From Candidatus Bandiella woodruffii (GTDB taxonomy: Bacteria > Pseudomonadota > Alphaproteobacteria > Rickettsiales > Midichloriaceae), in assembly GCF_034359465.1 (NCBI RefSeq), contig NZ_CP110820.1, positions 798,501 through 862,500 of the forward strand: a stretch of 64,000 nt of DNA. The letters are read 5' to 3'. Below are positions 8,354-17,880 of this stretch, one piece after another. How positions within the stretch are numbered: the first letter of the stretch is position 1; the number at the start of each line of letters is the position of its first letter. Below the pieces are notes generated by a model. The model was not told where the DNA came from. It did not search any database and worked only from the letters and a program-made list of their open reading frames with translations. The position numbers and the translations under genes are program-made.

Positions 8354-11344
8354 ATGAATAAAATAAAAATAGGATCAATTTTAAAAAAATTCTGTCTTTA
8401 CGGTACGGCCTTAGTTGTCTGCATGTTGAGTTACTTTAGTTTTTTTGGTCCTAAAAACTTGGCCGTTGTGGATGCAATTGTAAAAAACCTAATAGAGATA
8501 AATATAGCAAATTTAGAGATAGAGGATATCAAAACTGGGGTTTTATTAGATTGGAAAGACAGAAGTTTGCTACTAAGCATCGAAGAATGCCGTCTTAACT
8601 ATAACAAAAAAACATCCCTCACTCTACCAGACTTTAAATTAAAGCTAAACCTTCTAAGCCTGGTACTCAACAAACCTGGTCAAATATTGAAAGGAGTTGT
8701 ACTTAATGAACAGAAAATGGAAATAGTGTACCATAAAGAAAATCAGGGAAAGCATGCAACTCAAGAAAAAATACCGATTACGAATGTTCTCACATTTGTT
8801 GAAAAATACAAAGAAGAGCTAAAAAACTCCGCATATAGAACTGACGACTTTGTGATTGGCATTCATAACAACGGCGGAACTGAGCTGGATGTGGTTTTGC
8901 AAAACTTTGAAATAAATTTTGGTGACTTCAGTACCAATCTGAATGCGAACATCAAGACAACAATTAAAATTGGTAATGTGTCGACTCAAGCAGAATTTTT
9001 AATCAAAGACAACTCAAAGAATGCTCTTAATGTTGATGGGATACTAACAAACACCCCCCTAACATCAAACGGCAAGGGATTCGAAATTTTAGGCACCACT
9101 TTGCAAACAAATTTTCAACTTAGTATTAGCACAAAAATTGATTTCTTAAACGCTTTTGATAAAATCAGCTTCCAATTCCTGCAGAAAGGAGGTGGCTACA
9201 TTCATAACGATACGTACCTCAACAATGGGCTCAAAATAAATCATCTGGAATTAAAGGGGGAAGTTTTGGATAATGCTAAAGAGTTGCGTATATCAGAGAT
9301 TGATGCGAGGATAGAAGATAATATCATAATTTCTGGAAATGCAAAGTATGCCCAAAAAAACTTTTCCAGTGCTTTTTATATTGAGAATTTATCTGCAGCA
9401 CAATTATTTAAAAAATGGCAAAAAAAACTCTACTCTGAAGCGTATCAATGGCTGGTGCAGCATATATTATCTGGGGAAGTTTCAAAACTGGAAATCGCAA
9501 AACAACATAATGAGGCCGGCACATCCTCTATAGGCACTAAGATTTCCTTTAAAAACGTTGACATGAAATATCTTAGCACTGCCCCAAATTTATACTTAAA
9601 AGAAGGAGAAGTGAGAATTTTGTCAAACACTCTAAGCGTTCATAGTACTGACGCCGCAATGTCTAATAGTCAAATCAACCAGATCAATGCAACTATAGAA
9701 GACCTAACCGAAGAGCAAATAGCAATGAGATTTAGTGCCAACATTTATGGAGATATAACAGATCAAATCAATATAGCAAACAGTCACTATGCAATCGGCT
9801 TATTACCAAATATCAAAGGCAAAGCCAACAGTAAAATAGACTTTATCGTCCCTTTCTATAAAACACCAACATTTGAAGATATTGAGCTTAACCTTCAATC
9901 CCAATTATCACAAGTTGCTATATCTGACATATTCTACGGGTATGACATAAACCAAGGGGTGTTTAAAACGAAATTGCTTGGGCAAAATCTATATGTTGAG
10001 GGACAAGGTAATATTAACGGATACCTTAACACTAAAATTAATGGTGAATTCTCTATTAAAGATCGAAATAGTTTTAACATCAATCTGTCTTCAAAAACCT
10101 CGCTAGAGAATTTTCAAAAGGCTGGCGTCCCATTCTCTCAATTCTTTGGTGATAAAATAAAAGTGAAAGGTGTTATAAACGGTCATAACAACGTTGTGGA
10201 ATCAGAGTTTACAGCAGATTTACACAATACTTCTGTTAATTTACAATCCATTGGTATTGAGAAGAAAGTGAAAATGCCAGGAAAAATACAAGTCAAACTA
10301 TACAACGAAGGGCTGGGAGAAACTAAAATTTTAAAATGCACATGCAGTATCCCAGGACAAAATTTTTCAGGTATAGGGCAAATAAATCACAAACTCAATG
10401 AGCTAACACACTTTAAAGGAACCCTGTCTCAGAAAAATAGTAAGGGGTTAACTTTTCAATACGATAAGAATGTTAGCTTAAGAAAATTTGTGTTGGATGG
10501 CGTTGAAATAGACCTTAGCAGCATTAATATTGTTGATATACCTACATTCTTCAATTTAAGTAAGGAAAAAGAGAAAGAAAAATCCCCCTTATCCTTCTCT
10601 GCTAAAGTAGATAGAGTAAAACTAAAAAATGATATATTGCTAACAAACTCTATTATCCAAGCCAATAATTTAAAAAACAAAAAGTTTGAGATGGTAACTT
10701 CATTAGCCGAAGATAAGAAAATTAGAATTTATTATAACTATCCCGTATTATCTATTACGTCTCCTGATGCTGGAGCTGTTTTTAAAGGCTTAGGGATTAC
10801 AGATAAGATAAATTCTGGCACGCTAGAAATCAAGGGGCAATTTAAAAGCCCGTCACATTTTCAAGGCTCTTTAGAGCTAAGTAAATTTTATGCGTTAAAA
10901 ACACCATTTTTAGTCAACTTATTGACTTTGTCTGCTCCCTTAACGTCTTTGCAAAGCATGATGAAAAATAAGGGAATAGAGTTTTATTCTTTCAGATGTC
11001 CTATAGAATATATAAATGACAGGCTAGAATTCACAGACTGCATCGCTGAATCTATAATATTGGCTTTGAAGATACGTGGCAATGTAGACCTTCAAACTGG
11101 GTATCTAGATGCTAAGGGTGTTATGGTCCCAGAAAACATTGTCAATACATTATTTAAAAAAATACCTTTGCTGAATGTTTTGTCCGGCCATAAAAACGAA
11201 GGACTGATACTTAGTACATTATTTGACGTCAAAGGCTACATAAATAAAGATATAAAAATATATGCTAATTATCTTTCCACATTTACACCTGGATTTCTGA
11301 GGGAGATATTCAAAAAACCAATTAATACTCGTAACGCAAATTAG
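8354..11344 (+). CDS. AsmA/YhdP-like (DUF3971) envelope protein
   Basis: The protein has 996 residues with one N-terminal membrane anchor (about residues 13-33, YGTALVVCMLSYFSFFG). The rest is long and beta-rich with amphipathic strands. The C-terminal part (LEIKGQFKSPSHFQGSLELSKFY, the LVNLLTLSAPLTSLQSMM region and GNVDLQTGYLDAKGVMVP) matches the AsmA-like C-terminal domain of YhdP/DUF3971 proteins. These proteins form bridge-like structures that are thought to move phospholipids between inner and outer membranes. Assignment to this superfamily is from motif memory and is fairly secure; substrate and partners are unknown. It is the third gene of the asd operon. IS-A sits 20 bp behind its stop codon. 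Confidence 0.8.
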   Translation: MNKIKIGSILKKFCLYGTALVVCMLSYFSFFGPKNLAVVDAIVKNLIEINIANLEIEDIKTGVLLDWKDRSLLLSIEECRLNYNKKTSLTLPDFKLKLNLLSLVLNKPGQILKGVVLNEQKMEIVYHKENQGKHATQEKIPITNVLTFVEKYKEELKNSAYRTDDFVIGIHNNGGTELDVVLQNFEINFGDFSTNLNANIKTTIKIGNVSTQAEFLIKDNSKNALNVDGILTNTPLTSNGKGFEILGTTLQTNFQLSISTKIDFLNAFDKISFQFLQKGGGYIHNDTYLNNGLKINHLELKGEVLDNAKELRISEIDARIEDNIIISGNAKYAQKNFSSAFYIENLSAAQLFKKWQKKLYSEAYQWLVQHILSGEVSKLEIAKQHNEAGTSSIGTKISFKNVDMKYLSTAPNLYLKEGEVRILSNTLSVHSTDAAMSNSQINQINATIEDLTEEQIAMRFSANIYGDITDQINIANSHYAIGLLPNIKGKANSKIDFIVPFYKTPTFEDIELNLQSQLSQVAISDIFYGYDINQGVFKTKLLGQNLYVEGQGNINGYLNTKINGEFSIKDRNSFNINLSSKTSLENFQKAGVPFSQFFGDKIKVKGVINGHNNVVESEFTADLHNTSVNLQSIGIEKKVKMPGKIQVKLYNEGLGETKILKCTCSIPGQNFSGIGQINHKLNELTHFKGTLSQKNSKGLTFQYDKNVSLRKFVLDGVEIDLSSINIVDIPTFFNLSKEKEKEKSPLSFSAKVDRVKLKNDILLTNSIIQANNLKNKKFEMVTSLAEDKKIRIYYNYPVLSITSPDAGAVFKGLGITDKINSGTLEIKGQFKSPSHFQGSLELSKFYALKTPFLVNLLTLSAPLTSLQSMMKNKGIEFYSFRCPIEYINDRLEFTDCIAESIILALKIRGNVDLQTGYLDAKGVMVPENIVNTLFKKIPLLNVLSGHKNEGLILSTLFDVKGYINKDIKIYANYLSTFTPGFLREIFKKPINTRNAN

Positions 11345-11847
11345 TAAATTTTACCAATTTTTCAGGGAGTGTTTTAAAAGGGATAGGAAAGAAGAAAAGA
11401 ATGTGATATAAGGAGAGGGAAGGAAAAAAAAGAAAGGGAAAAATGGAGAAAATAGAATGTAAATATTGCAAAGGGAAAGGGGTATCAAAAAATGGATATG
11501 CAAGGAAAAAGCAGAGATACAAATGTAAGAGTTGTAATAAAAACTCAGAGTGTTAGCCAAAGATAGATATAAAATTGCCCTGCTCACTTAGGAAATTATT
11601 GTTATCCTCAAAATGTACCCAGAGCTTAATCGTAAGATCGACAACTTCTTCAGATTTTGAAACTACCTTTGTTTTTCTGGTCATTCTTGCAATTCTGTGC
11701 CTTGTGTTTGAGTTATTGGACTCAATTGAGAGTGTATGTTGTTTGCCAACAACATGTTGATGGCGAGGTATAACCTCTGAATAAACAGACCAATCGTCTG
11801 TGTAATAAGTGCAATTATCTCTACTTATGATTTTCCACAATTTTCTA

Positions 11848-12681
11848 GATAATGTCGTCATGAGATTTTAAGCCAAAGAGATAAGCATCTAATCTGAATT
11901 GCGGCAAGAAAAGAAGCTGAATTTTTAGCATATCTGGTTGCAATTCCCCTCCATCTTTTAAGATGAAGAAAGGTGTTTTCTACAATATGCCTTATTTTGT
12001 ATAAATCTTTATCGTATTTTCTCTGGGTGATTCTGTTCTTTTTAGGAGGAATAACAACTCTCATGCCCAATTCTTGGGCATGGTCAATTATGTAATTAAC
12101 ATCGTACCCTCTGTCGGCTAGTAAGTACTCAGCTTTCATCTCTTCAATAAGATTAACAGCCTGCTTGCAATCAGCTTCTGAGCCTTTTGTGATAATAACT
12201 TTGAGTGGCATACCATGTGAATCCACGGCAAGGTGAATCTTTGTATTGAGCCCCCTTTTGTACGACTCATATCTTGATTGCCGCCTTTTGCACCTGAAGC
12301 ATGTGGATGCACTTTACTATGACTTGCGTCTATCATTAACCATTCCATATCAGGTTCTTTCACAAATATCTCCAATAAAGCCTCCCATATCCTTTTGTCT
12401 CTCCATCTGCAAAATCTTTTATGTGTATTTTTCCATCCTCCATATTCTGAAGGCAAATCTCTCCAGGGAGAACCTGTTCTTAATATCCAAAATACTGCGT
12501 TAATGAATCTTCTGTTATTATGTGCCAAACCTCCCCACGTACCTTCCCTTCCTGGCAAATGATCCTTTATCAAATCCCACATATTATCTGTTATATCATG
12601 CCTATGTAGCCCTAAATCCATTTTTACTCCTGATTTGTCTTTTCTTTCATATTATACCACAAATCTCATGACGACACTATC
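11848..12681 (-). mobile_element. IS-C copy C2, innermost element of the nest
   Basis: This is a complete 834-bp copy with ends GATAATGTCG and CGACACTATC and a TA duplication in IS-B. It is nearly identical to C1. Confidence 0.95.
11858..12621 (-). CDS. IS-C transposase (two frames)
   Basis: It has the same organisation as the copy at 2387-3150: frame A from 12621, frame B to 11858, joined at the AAAAGGGGG tract. All three catalytic motifs (MIDASH, ADRGYD, VENTF) are intact, so this copy looks functional. Confidence 0.85.
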
Positions 12682-13799
12682 TAAAGGTTGTAACGTTACG
12701 CTTACCAACCACCCAGGCAACAACTCTCTTGAGCTCCCTACTATAGGCTTTCCATATCCATAATTTGTTTTTTTGAATCTACAAAATGCCACATCTCATC
12801 TATTTCAACTTCTCTCAATTCTTCCGGCACTATTGGTCTTGGTATCTTTTTAGCATACAGTATTATCCACTTATATACGCTAGTATGAGCTACTTTAAAT
12901 AATTTCCCTAGCCATCTAAAGCTACTTTTTCCCATGCTGTACAATAACACTGCCAGAGCCTTCATCTCTGGCGAACAGCCTCTTAATTTAGTGTTTGTAA
13001 AATTACATCCACACTCTTTGCATTTATACCTTTGCATACCCCTAATATTACCATTCTTAACGTATTTACTGCTACTGCATTTTTTACACTCTGTATTCAT
13101 ATTTCTATTTTCTTTGTTGCTCGCTATATTCATTTTAGCATCTTATCTATCTTATGGCAACACTCCCTAAAAACTTTACAGAAGGAGATGGTAGGAAGAA
13201 TTGGAAATATGGTAATAAAGAGAGGAGCATGGTGATAAAGATGTATCTAAATAACTGCGGAATTAGGAGGATAGCTCACATATTAAATATCCCGTTAAGT
13301 ACAGTATTTTATTGGATCAAACAAGCAGGGAAAGTAGTAGATGAGATGGTGACGAATCAAAAGATAGAGGGAGATAAGAAGCGTATAGAGATATTAGAGA
13401 TGGATGAGCTATATACATACGTCAAAAAAAAGAGAATAAAACAAGAATATGGACTGCTGTCGATAGGGACAGATTCAAAACTGTTGCGTTTAAAGTAGGT
13501 TCAGGTGATAAAGAAAATTACGTAGATTTAGCTCGTGAGCTAGGAGAAAAATACCAAATTCGTTATATGTGTACAGATGGGTATGAGGTCTATTGTCATT
13601 ATAAAATTGCTCAAATACATCTGCAGACAAAGTCTGAAACTTGTTTGGTTGAGAGCTTCAATTCCTCCTTAAGGGATATGCTTGCTAGATTAAATCGCAA
13701 GACTAAACGCTTTAGCAAGTGTTCTGAAATGCTAAGATTATCCCTTGTTTTATTTTTTAACAAAGCTTTAGCTCTTTCTATCTATTTATGAACACTCCC

Positions 13800-13826
13800 A
13801 TTTTTCAAGTTAGCGGAATATATAAA
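13800..13826 (+). repeat. Remnant of the dispersed palindromic repeat, split by IS-A
   Basis: Joining the bases before IS-A (TTTTACCAATTTTTCA, ending 11364) to those after it (AGTTAGCGGAATATATAA, from 13808) recreates a sequence like the repeat end at 19514-19550 (TTTTGACGCCAATTTTTC, AAGTTATCGGAGTATATA). The IS nest is therefore inserted in a repeat copy that followed the AsmA-like gene. Confidence 0.6.
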
Positions 13827-13916
13827 CTCACATAGGCTTTAATGTCTCTCTTGAAAAACCTTAATAATTATGTATAGTTGGTACCATAGTTGTTTTATCA
13901 ATAAAAATTTCGTCTA

Positions 13917-15260
13917 ATGAGCAGTTATAACTCCTTAAAAATTGAGAGAGTTAACTTTTTTTTGTTTGGGTTTACTATATTTGCTATCGTATCTAACTTT
14001 GTTTTGAGCGCATACTATGATTTACCTGCAATAATTGAAAAAAATGTCGCTACGGAAATAGCTTTTGGGCAAGACGTGGATACTAGTATAAAGACGCACC
14101 CTGTAAAAGATCCCTTATACATAAACACAGAGCATGTATATAAAATAAAAAAGGGGGACACATTCACCAAAATATTGACCAGCATTGGCGTCAAAAACGA
14201 GGAAGCAAATAACATCGCAAAAGAGATGGAACGTATATACGATGTTAAAAATCTTGCTTTAGGGCAAACCATCAAGTTGAGTCTGCAAGGGAAAGATGGT
14301 GGTAGAATATTAAGTGGCAGCGCTCCTTATAAAATTACTGTACATATCCAAGACACGGTTATTAATGGCGTATATAGTCAGGATAAGAAGCAATATGCTA
14401 TGAAGTTTGCGCAACCCGCTTTAAATAATGATAGAAAAATGATACAGGGGGTTGTAAAAGATAGTTTATATCGTAGTGCAGTTAACGCCGGGGCATCTCC
14501 GACAGAAGTTGCAAATTACATAAAGCTTTTGAGTAATGAGGTGGATTTCAGAAGAGATGTTCGAGCGAATAGCGAATTTAAAATGTTAGTGAGCTCCAAA
14601 GACAATACAAAGGATAAAAAAGGAAACGAAGGGGGGATACTGTATGCTTATTTGGCAGTTGGAAATAAAAAGTTTGAAATGTATCAATACAAGGATAAAA
14701 ATGGCAAAATAAATTACTTCCACAGTGATGGAAGAAGCGTGAAAAAATCTTTACTCAATAAGCCAATTAAGTATGCCAAAGTGACTTCTGGATATGGTGT
14801 TAGGGTGCACCCCATCCTTAAATACAGGAAGATGCATACAGGCATTGATTATTCCGCCAAGATTGGAACCCCTATCTTGGCAGCGGGGGATGGTATAATC
14901 CAAAAAGTTGAATACAACGCAGGCTATGGAAGGTACGTTACCATAAAACACAATGGCGAATATTCAACATTATACGGCCATATGAGTAAGGTTGACTCAC
15001 GGATAAAAAGAGGAGCTCGCGTAAAACAGGGGGAAGTAATTGGATATGTGGGGAACTCAGGCAGGTCAACAGGAGCACATTTACACTATGAAATCAAGAG
15101 ATATGGTAAACCCATTAATCCCTCCAAAGCCGTTCCCAATGTTGCTGCGCCTTTAGAAGGAAAAGGGCTAATGGCGTTTAAAGACCAAAAAAGAACTATA
15201 GATAAACTGATGAATAAGTCCGGAAACGTTAGGTTGGCTAAAAATAATACTTCTAAATAG
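13917..15260 (+). CDS. M23-family murein endopeptidase with LysM-like domain
   Basis: The 447-residue protein has an N-terminal membrane anchor (about residues 13-33, FFLFGFTIFAIVSNFVLSAYY). A LysM/OapA-like segment (YKIKKGDTFTKILTSIGV) follows, and then a C-terminal M23 domain with the complete zinc site: HTGIDYS and HLHYEIKR, plus SGYGVRVHPI. This resembles the MepM/YebA group that cuts peptidoglycan cross-links in the periplasm during wall growth. It is followed 3 bp later by an NlpD-like protein on the same strand. The start at 13917 is preceded by an IS-free leader of about 110 bp. Confidence 0.9.
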   Translation: MSSYNSLKIERVNFFLFGFTIFAIVSNFVLSAYYDLPAIIEKNVATEIAFGQDVDTSIKTHPVKDPLYINTEHVYKIKKGDTFTKILTSIGVKNEEANNIAKEMERIYDVKNLALGQTIKLSLQGKDGGRILSGSAPYKITVHIQDTVINGVYSQDKKQYAMKFAQPALNNDRKMIQGVVKDSLYRSAVNAGASPTEVANYIKLLSNEVDFRRDVRANSEFKMLVSSKDNTKDKKGNEGGILYAYLAVGNKKFEMYQYKDKNGKINYFHSDGRSVKKSLLNKPIKYAKVTSGYGVRVHPILKYRKMHTGIDYSAKIGTPILAAGDGIIQKVEYNAGYGRYVTIKHNGEYSTLYGHMSKVDSRIKRGARVKQGEVIGYVGNSGRSTGAHLHYEIKRYGKPINPSKAVPNVAAPLEGKGLMAFKDQKRTIDKLMNKSGNVRLAKNNTSK

Positions 15261-15263
15261 TGT

Positions 15264-16382
15264 ATGACAATAAAATTTGCAAAGAATTCAGTTTATATAC
15301 TGAGTATGCTTTTGATTGGATGCAGCGGGGCTAATAAGCCTGCAAGTATAGAAAATAATCAATCTATATATTATGGAAGGAAAGAGAGGTTACGTTTTGT
15401 CCAAATACAGGGTGAGCATACGGTAAACGAAATAGCAAAGCAATATAGCGTGCCTGTTAGGGAATTAACAAGACTTAACTCTTTGAATTCTTATGACATA
15501 TTAAGAACAGGACAAACTATTAAAATCCCTATCGGGGTCTACCATTTGGTAAAAGAAGGGGACACCTTGGAGAGCGTTGCACGAATTCATGATGTAAACC
15601 TTAAAGACCTTGCAATTGCAAACCATCTTTCGTTAAGATCAGAAATTGCTCCCGGTGATTACATTAAAATTCCACAGAATGCAGACGTTTTTATAGAAAC
15701 CAAAAATTACCATCAATCAACTTTTGAATCCTCTGAAGTTGATGATTTTGACCAACCAGCACCAAATATTGAAGATTACATACCGCCAAAACCCTCTGAG
15801 CAAGAGCAAAGCGGATTTTTAGACCCTGCAAATGCTAATAAGTCACCATACTCAAAGGATGTAGAAAAAGAAGAGCCAAATAAACTCATAGGTCCAACTC
15901 CTGAAGCAAAAAAGACTGCTGCCCCAAAGGATATTGGTATGCTAACGGCGAAGCAAAGTGTGTCGGTTGCGCCACAACAAGCAGCTAAACCGGCAGCAAC
16001 TGCACGTTCATTCAAAAACAAAAATCCCCTTAACTCCCAGGAATTTATTTGGCCTATTGATGGTAAAGTGGTCAAACCATATGGCAATGGTAATGATGGA
16101 ATTAACATAGCAGCAATTAAAGGTTCGCCTATCAAGGCAGCTGGCGGTGGTGACGTCGCTTATACAGGTACACAGGGAAAATATGGGAAGTTAATCATAC
16201 TAAGACATAATAATGGATATATGACTGCGTATGCTCATCTTGACAAGATATTAGTAAAAAAGGGACATATTGTAAACAAGGGTACGCAGATAGCAACTGT
16301 CGGCACTTCAGGCGGTGTTGAACAGCCACAGCTTCAGTTCTCTATGAAAAAGGGTAGCGCTACACTCAACCCAGACGGCTAA
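15264..16382 (+). CDS. NlpD/EnvC-like lipoprotein with degenerate M23 domain
   Basis: The 372-residue product has a lipoprotein signal (YILSMLLIGC, lipobox LIGC), two LysM repeats (around residues 40-85 and 90-135: VNEIAKQYSVPVRELTRLN and YHLVKEGDTLESVARIHDV), a Pro/Ala-rich linker and a C-terminal M23 fold (EFIWPIDGKVVKPYG). The zinc ligands are missing: the HxxxD site reads NDGIN and the HxH site reads QLQFS. In NlpD and EnvC this loss marks non-catalytic activators of cell-division amidases. It is cotranscribed with the active M23 enzyme upstream, and metG begins 13 bp downstream. Confidence 0.85.
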   Translation: MTIKFAKNSVYILSMLLIGCSGANKPASIENNQSIYYGRKERLRFVQIQGEHTVNEIAKQYSVPVRELTRLNSLNSYDILRTGQTIKIPIGVYHLVKEGDTLESVARIHDVNLKDLAIANHLSLRSEIAPGDYIKIPQNADVFIETKNYHQSTFESSEVDDFDQPAPNIEDYIPPKPSEQEQSGFLDPANANKSPYSKDVEKEEPNKLIGPTPEAKKTAAPKDIGMLTAKQSVSVAPQQAAKPAATARSFKNKNPLNSQEFIWPIDGKVVKPYGNGNDGINIAAIKGSPIKAAGGGDVAYTGTQGKYGKLIILRHNNGYMTAYAHLDKILVKKGHIVNKGTQIATVGTSGGVEQPQLQFSMKKGSATLNPDG

Positions 16383-16395
16383 TTTTAGTGAGTTT

Positions 16396-17880
16396 ATGAG
16401 AAATTTTTACATCACAACACCAATTTACTATGTTAACGACAAACCACACATAGGACATGCGTACACAAGCATTGCAGCCGATGTGATCGCCAGGTTCAAA
16501 AGACTGGACGGATTTAACGTAAAATTTTTGACTGGAACCGATGAACATGGTGAAAAAGTTGAAAAATCTGCAAAACACTTTGGATACGAAACGCAAGAGT
16601 TTGTGGATAAAATGGCGTTAAATTTCAGTAATTTGGCAAAAGACTTGAATTTATCAAATGATGATTTCATCAGAACAACTGAAACAAGACATAAAGATTT
16701 TGTAACAAAAATCTGGCGCACCCTTCTGGCAAATGGGGAAATTTATTTGGGGAAATACGCTGGTTGGTATTCTGTAAGAGACGAGGCTTATTATAGTGAA
16801 GCTGAGTTGGTTGGAGGTAAAGCACCAACAGGCGCAAGCGTTGAATGGCTTGAAGAGCCAAGTTATTTTTTTAAACTGTCAGCTTGGCAGGATCGATTAT
16901 TGGCGTTTTATGAAGCAAATCCCGATTTTATTAAGCCAGAAAGTCGAAGGAATGAAGTTATTTCGTTCGTAAAATCTGGCCTTCACGACTTATCTATCTC
17001 AAGAACCTCATTTACTTGGGGGATACCAGTACCAAATGATGGCAAACACGTCATTTATGTATGGCTTGATGCCCTTTTTAACTATGTTTCAGCACTGGGC
17101 ACTGAACAATTTTGGCCAGCAGACTTACATATAATAGGCAAAGATATATTACGTTTTCATGCTGTTTATTGGCCAGCATTTCTAATGGCAGCCAATTTAA
17201 TGCCACCCAAGAGAGTTTTCGCCCACGGTTGGTGGACAAATGAGGGTGAAAAAATATCAAAATCATTAGGGAACGTAATTAACCCGTATGATGTAATGGA
17301 CAAGTACGGTCTTGATTATTTTCGTTATTATTTAATGAAGGAAATGACATTTGGAAACGATGGAAATTTTTCTTATCCATCTTTCATTGACCGAATAAAT
17401 TCAGAATTGGTAAATAAAGTTGGTAATCTAATTCACAGAACCATAAGTTTTATATATAAAAATTGCGGTCAAAAAATGCCATATCCAGCAGAATATGCGG
17501 AGAAAGACAGGGCTATTTTGTCACATAGTTATCAGTTGATTGAAAAAATCAGAGTATTGGTTGACAATCAGTCTTTAAAACAAATTTTAGAGGAGATCAT
17601 TGACCTTGCCAACGCTGCCAATGTGTTTATAGATGAAGAAGCTCCGTGGAAACTTAAGGAATCCGATCCCATAAGAATGCAAACAGTAATGTATGTGCTG
17701 GCTGAAGTCATTAGGGTTATTGCTGTTTTGTTGCAACCTTTTATGCCAGAGTCATCAGCGCAGGCTCTTGATTGCTTAGATGTCAAACAACGCACTTTCA
17801 ATTCCCTGAACTCTGCTAATGGAGTAATTCCAGGGACTGAAATAGTTCAACCAAAAATCATCTTTAATAAAATTGAGTGA
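16396..17880 (+). CDS. metG: Methionyl-tRNA synthetase
   Basis: The 494-residue class I synthetase charges tRNA-Met. The HIGH motif is PHIGH at residues 17-21 and the KMSKS loop is KISKS in GEKISKSLGN. The connective region has the short form without a four-cysteine zinc knuckle, and the protein lacks the C-terminal tRNA-binding dimerisation domain, as in the short MetRS of many alphaproteobacteria. The stop (TGA, 17878-17880) overlaps the GTG start of the next gene, so the two are probably translationally coupled. Confidence 0.96.
   Translation: MRNFYITTPIYYVNDKPHIGHAYTSIAADVIARFKRLDGFNVKFLTGTDEHGEKVEKSAKHFGYETQEFVDKMALNFSNLAKDLNLSNDDFIRTTETRHKDFVTKIWRTLLANGEIYLGKYAGWYSVRDEAYYSEAELVGGKAPTGASVEWLEEPSYFFKLSAWQDRLLAFYEANPDFIKPESRRNEVISFVKSGLHDLSISRTSFTWGIPVPNDGKHVIYVWLDALFNYVSALGTEQFWPADLHIIGKDILRFHAVYWPAFLMAANLMPPKRVFAHGWWTNEGEKISKSLGNVINPYDVMDKYGLDYFRYYLMKEMTFGNDGNFSYPSFIDRINSELVNKVGNLIHRTISFIYKNCGQKMPYPAEYAEKDRAILSHSYQLIEKIRVLVDNQSLKQILEEIIDLANAANVFIDEEAPWKLKESDPIRMQTVMYVLAEVIRVIAVLLQPFMPESSAQALDCLDVKQRTFNSLNSANGVIPGTEIVQPKIIFNKIE

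Larger units (their letters stand above)
11553..13133 (-). pseudogene. IS-B transposase, frameshifted and split by IS-C
   Basis: The frame from 13133 runs through the zinc ribbon and EIDEMWHFVDSKK, then shifts, because the A tract here has 7 residues against 9 in the open copies. The C-terminal part beyond IS-C reopens from an ATG in the IS-C end (MTTLSRKLWKIISRDN) and covers YYTDDWSVY to the stop. It is doubly broken. Confidence 0.88.
11546..13167 (-). mobile_element. IS-B copy B2 inside IS-A, interrupted by IS-C
   Basis: In reverse orientation, the right end CAGAGTGTTAGCC is at 11546 and the left end GGCAACACTCCC ends at 13167. The 8-bp TAAAAACT target duplication in IS-A flanks it. IS-C is inserted at 11848-12681 with TA duplicated (TTCTA...TAAAGG against the uninterrupted TTCTAAAGG). 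Confidence 0.95.
11443..13791 (+). pseudogene. IS-A transposase split by IS-B
   Basis: The N-terminal zinc-ribbon part lies at 11443-11545. The remainder (from NFTEGDGRKNWKYG onward, the DDE part and the stop) lies at 13160-13791. Removing IS-B and one TAAAAACT restores the usual two-frame gene with its A8 tract. Confidence 0.88.
11365..13799 (+). mobile_element. IS-A copy A3, interrupted by IS-B (itself interrupted by IS-C)
   Basis: The outer ends GGGAGTGTTTTAAAAGG (11365) and ATGAACACTCCC (13799) are flanked by the 8-bp direct repeat ATTTTTCA (11357-11364 and 13800-13807). IS-B is inserted at 11546-13167 with its own 8-bp repeat TAAAAACT. This is the outermost shell of a three-level nest. 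Confidence 0.95.
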
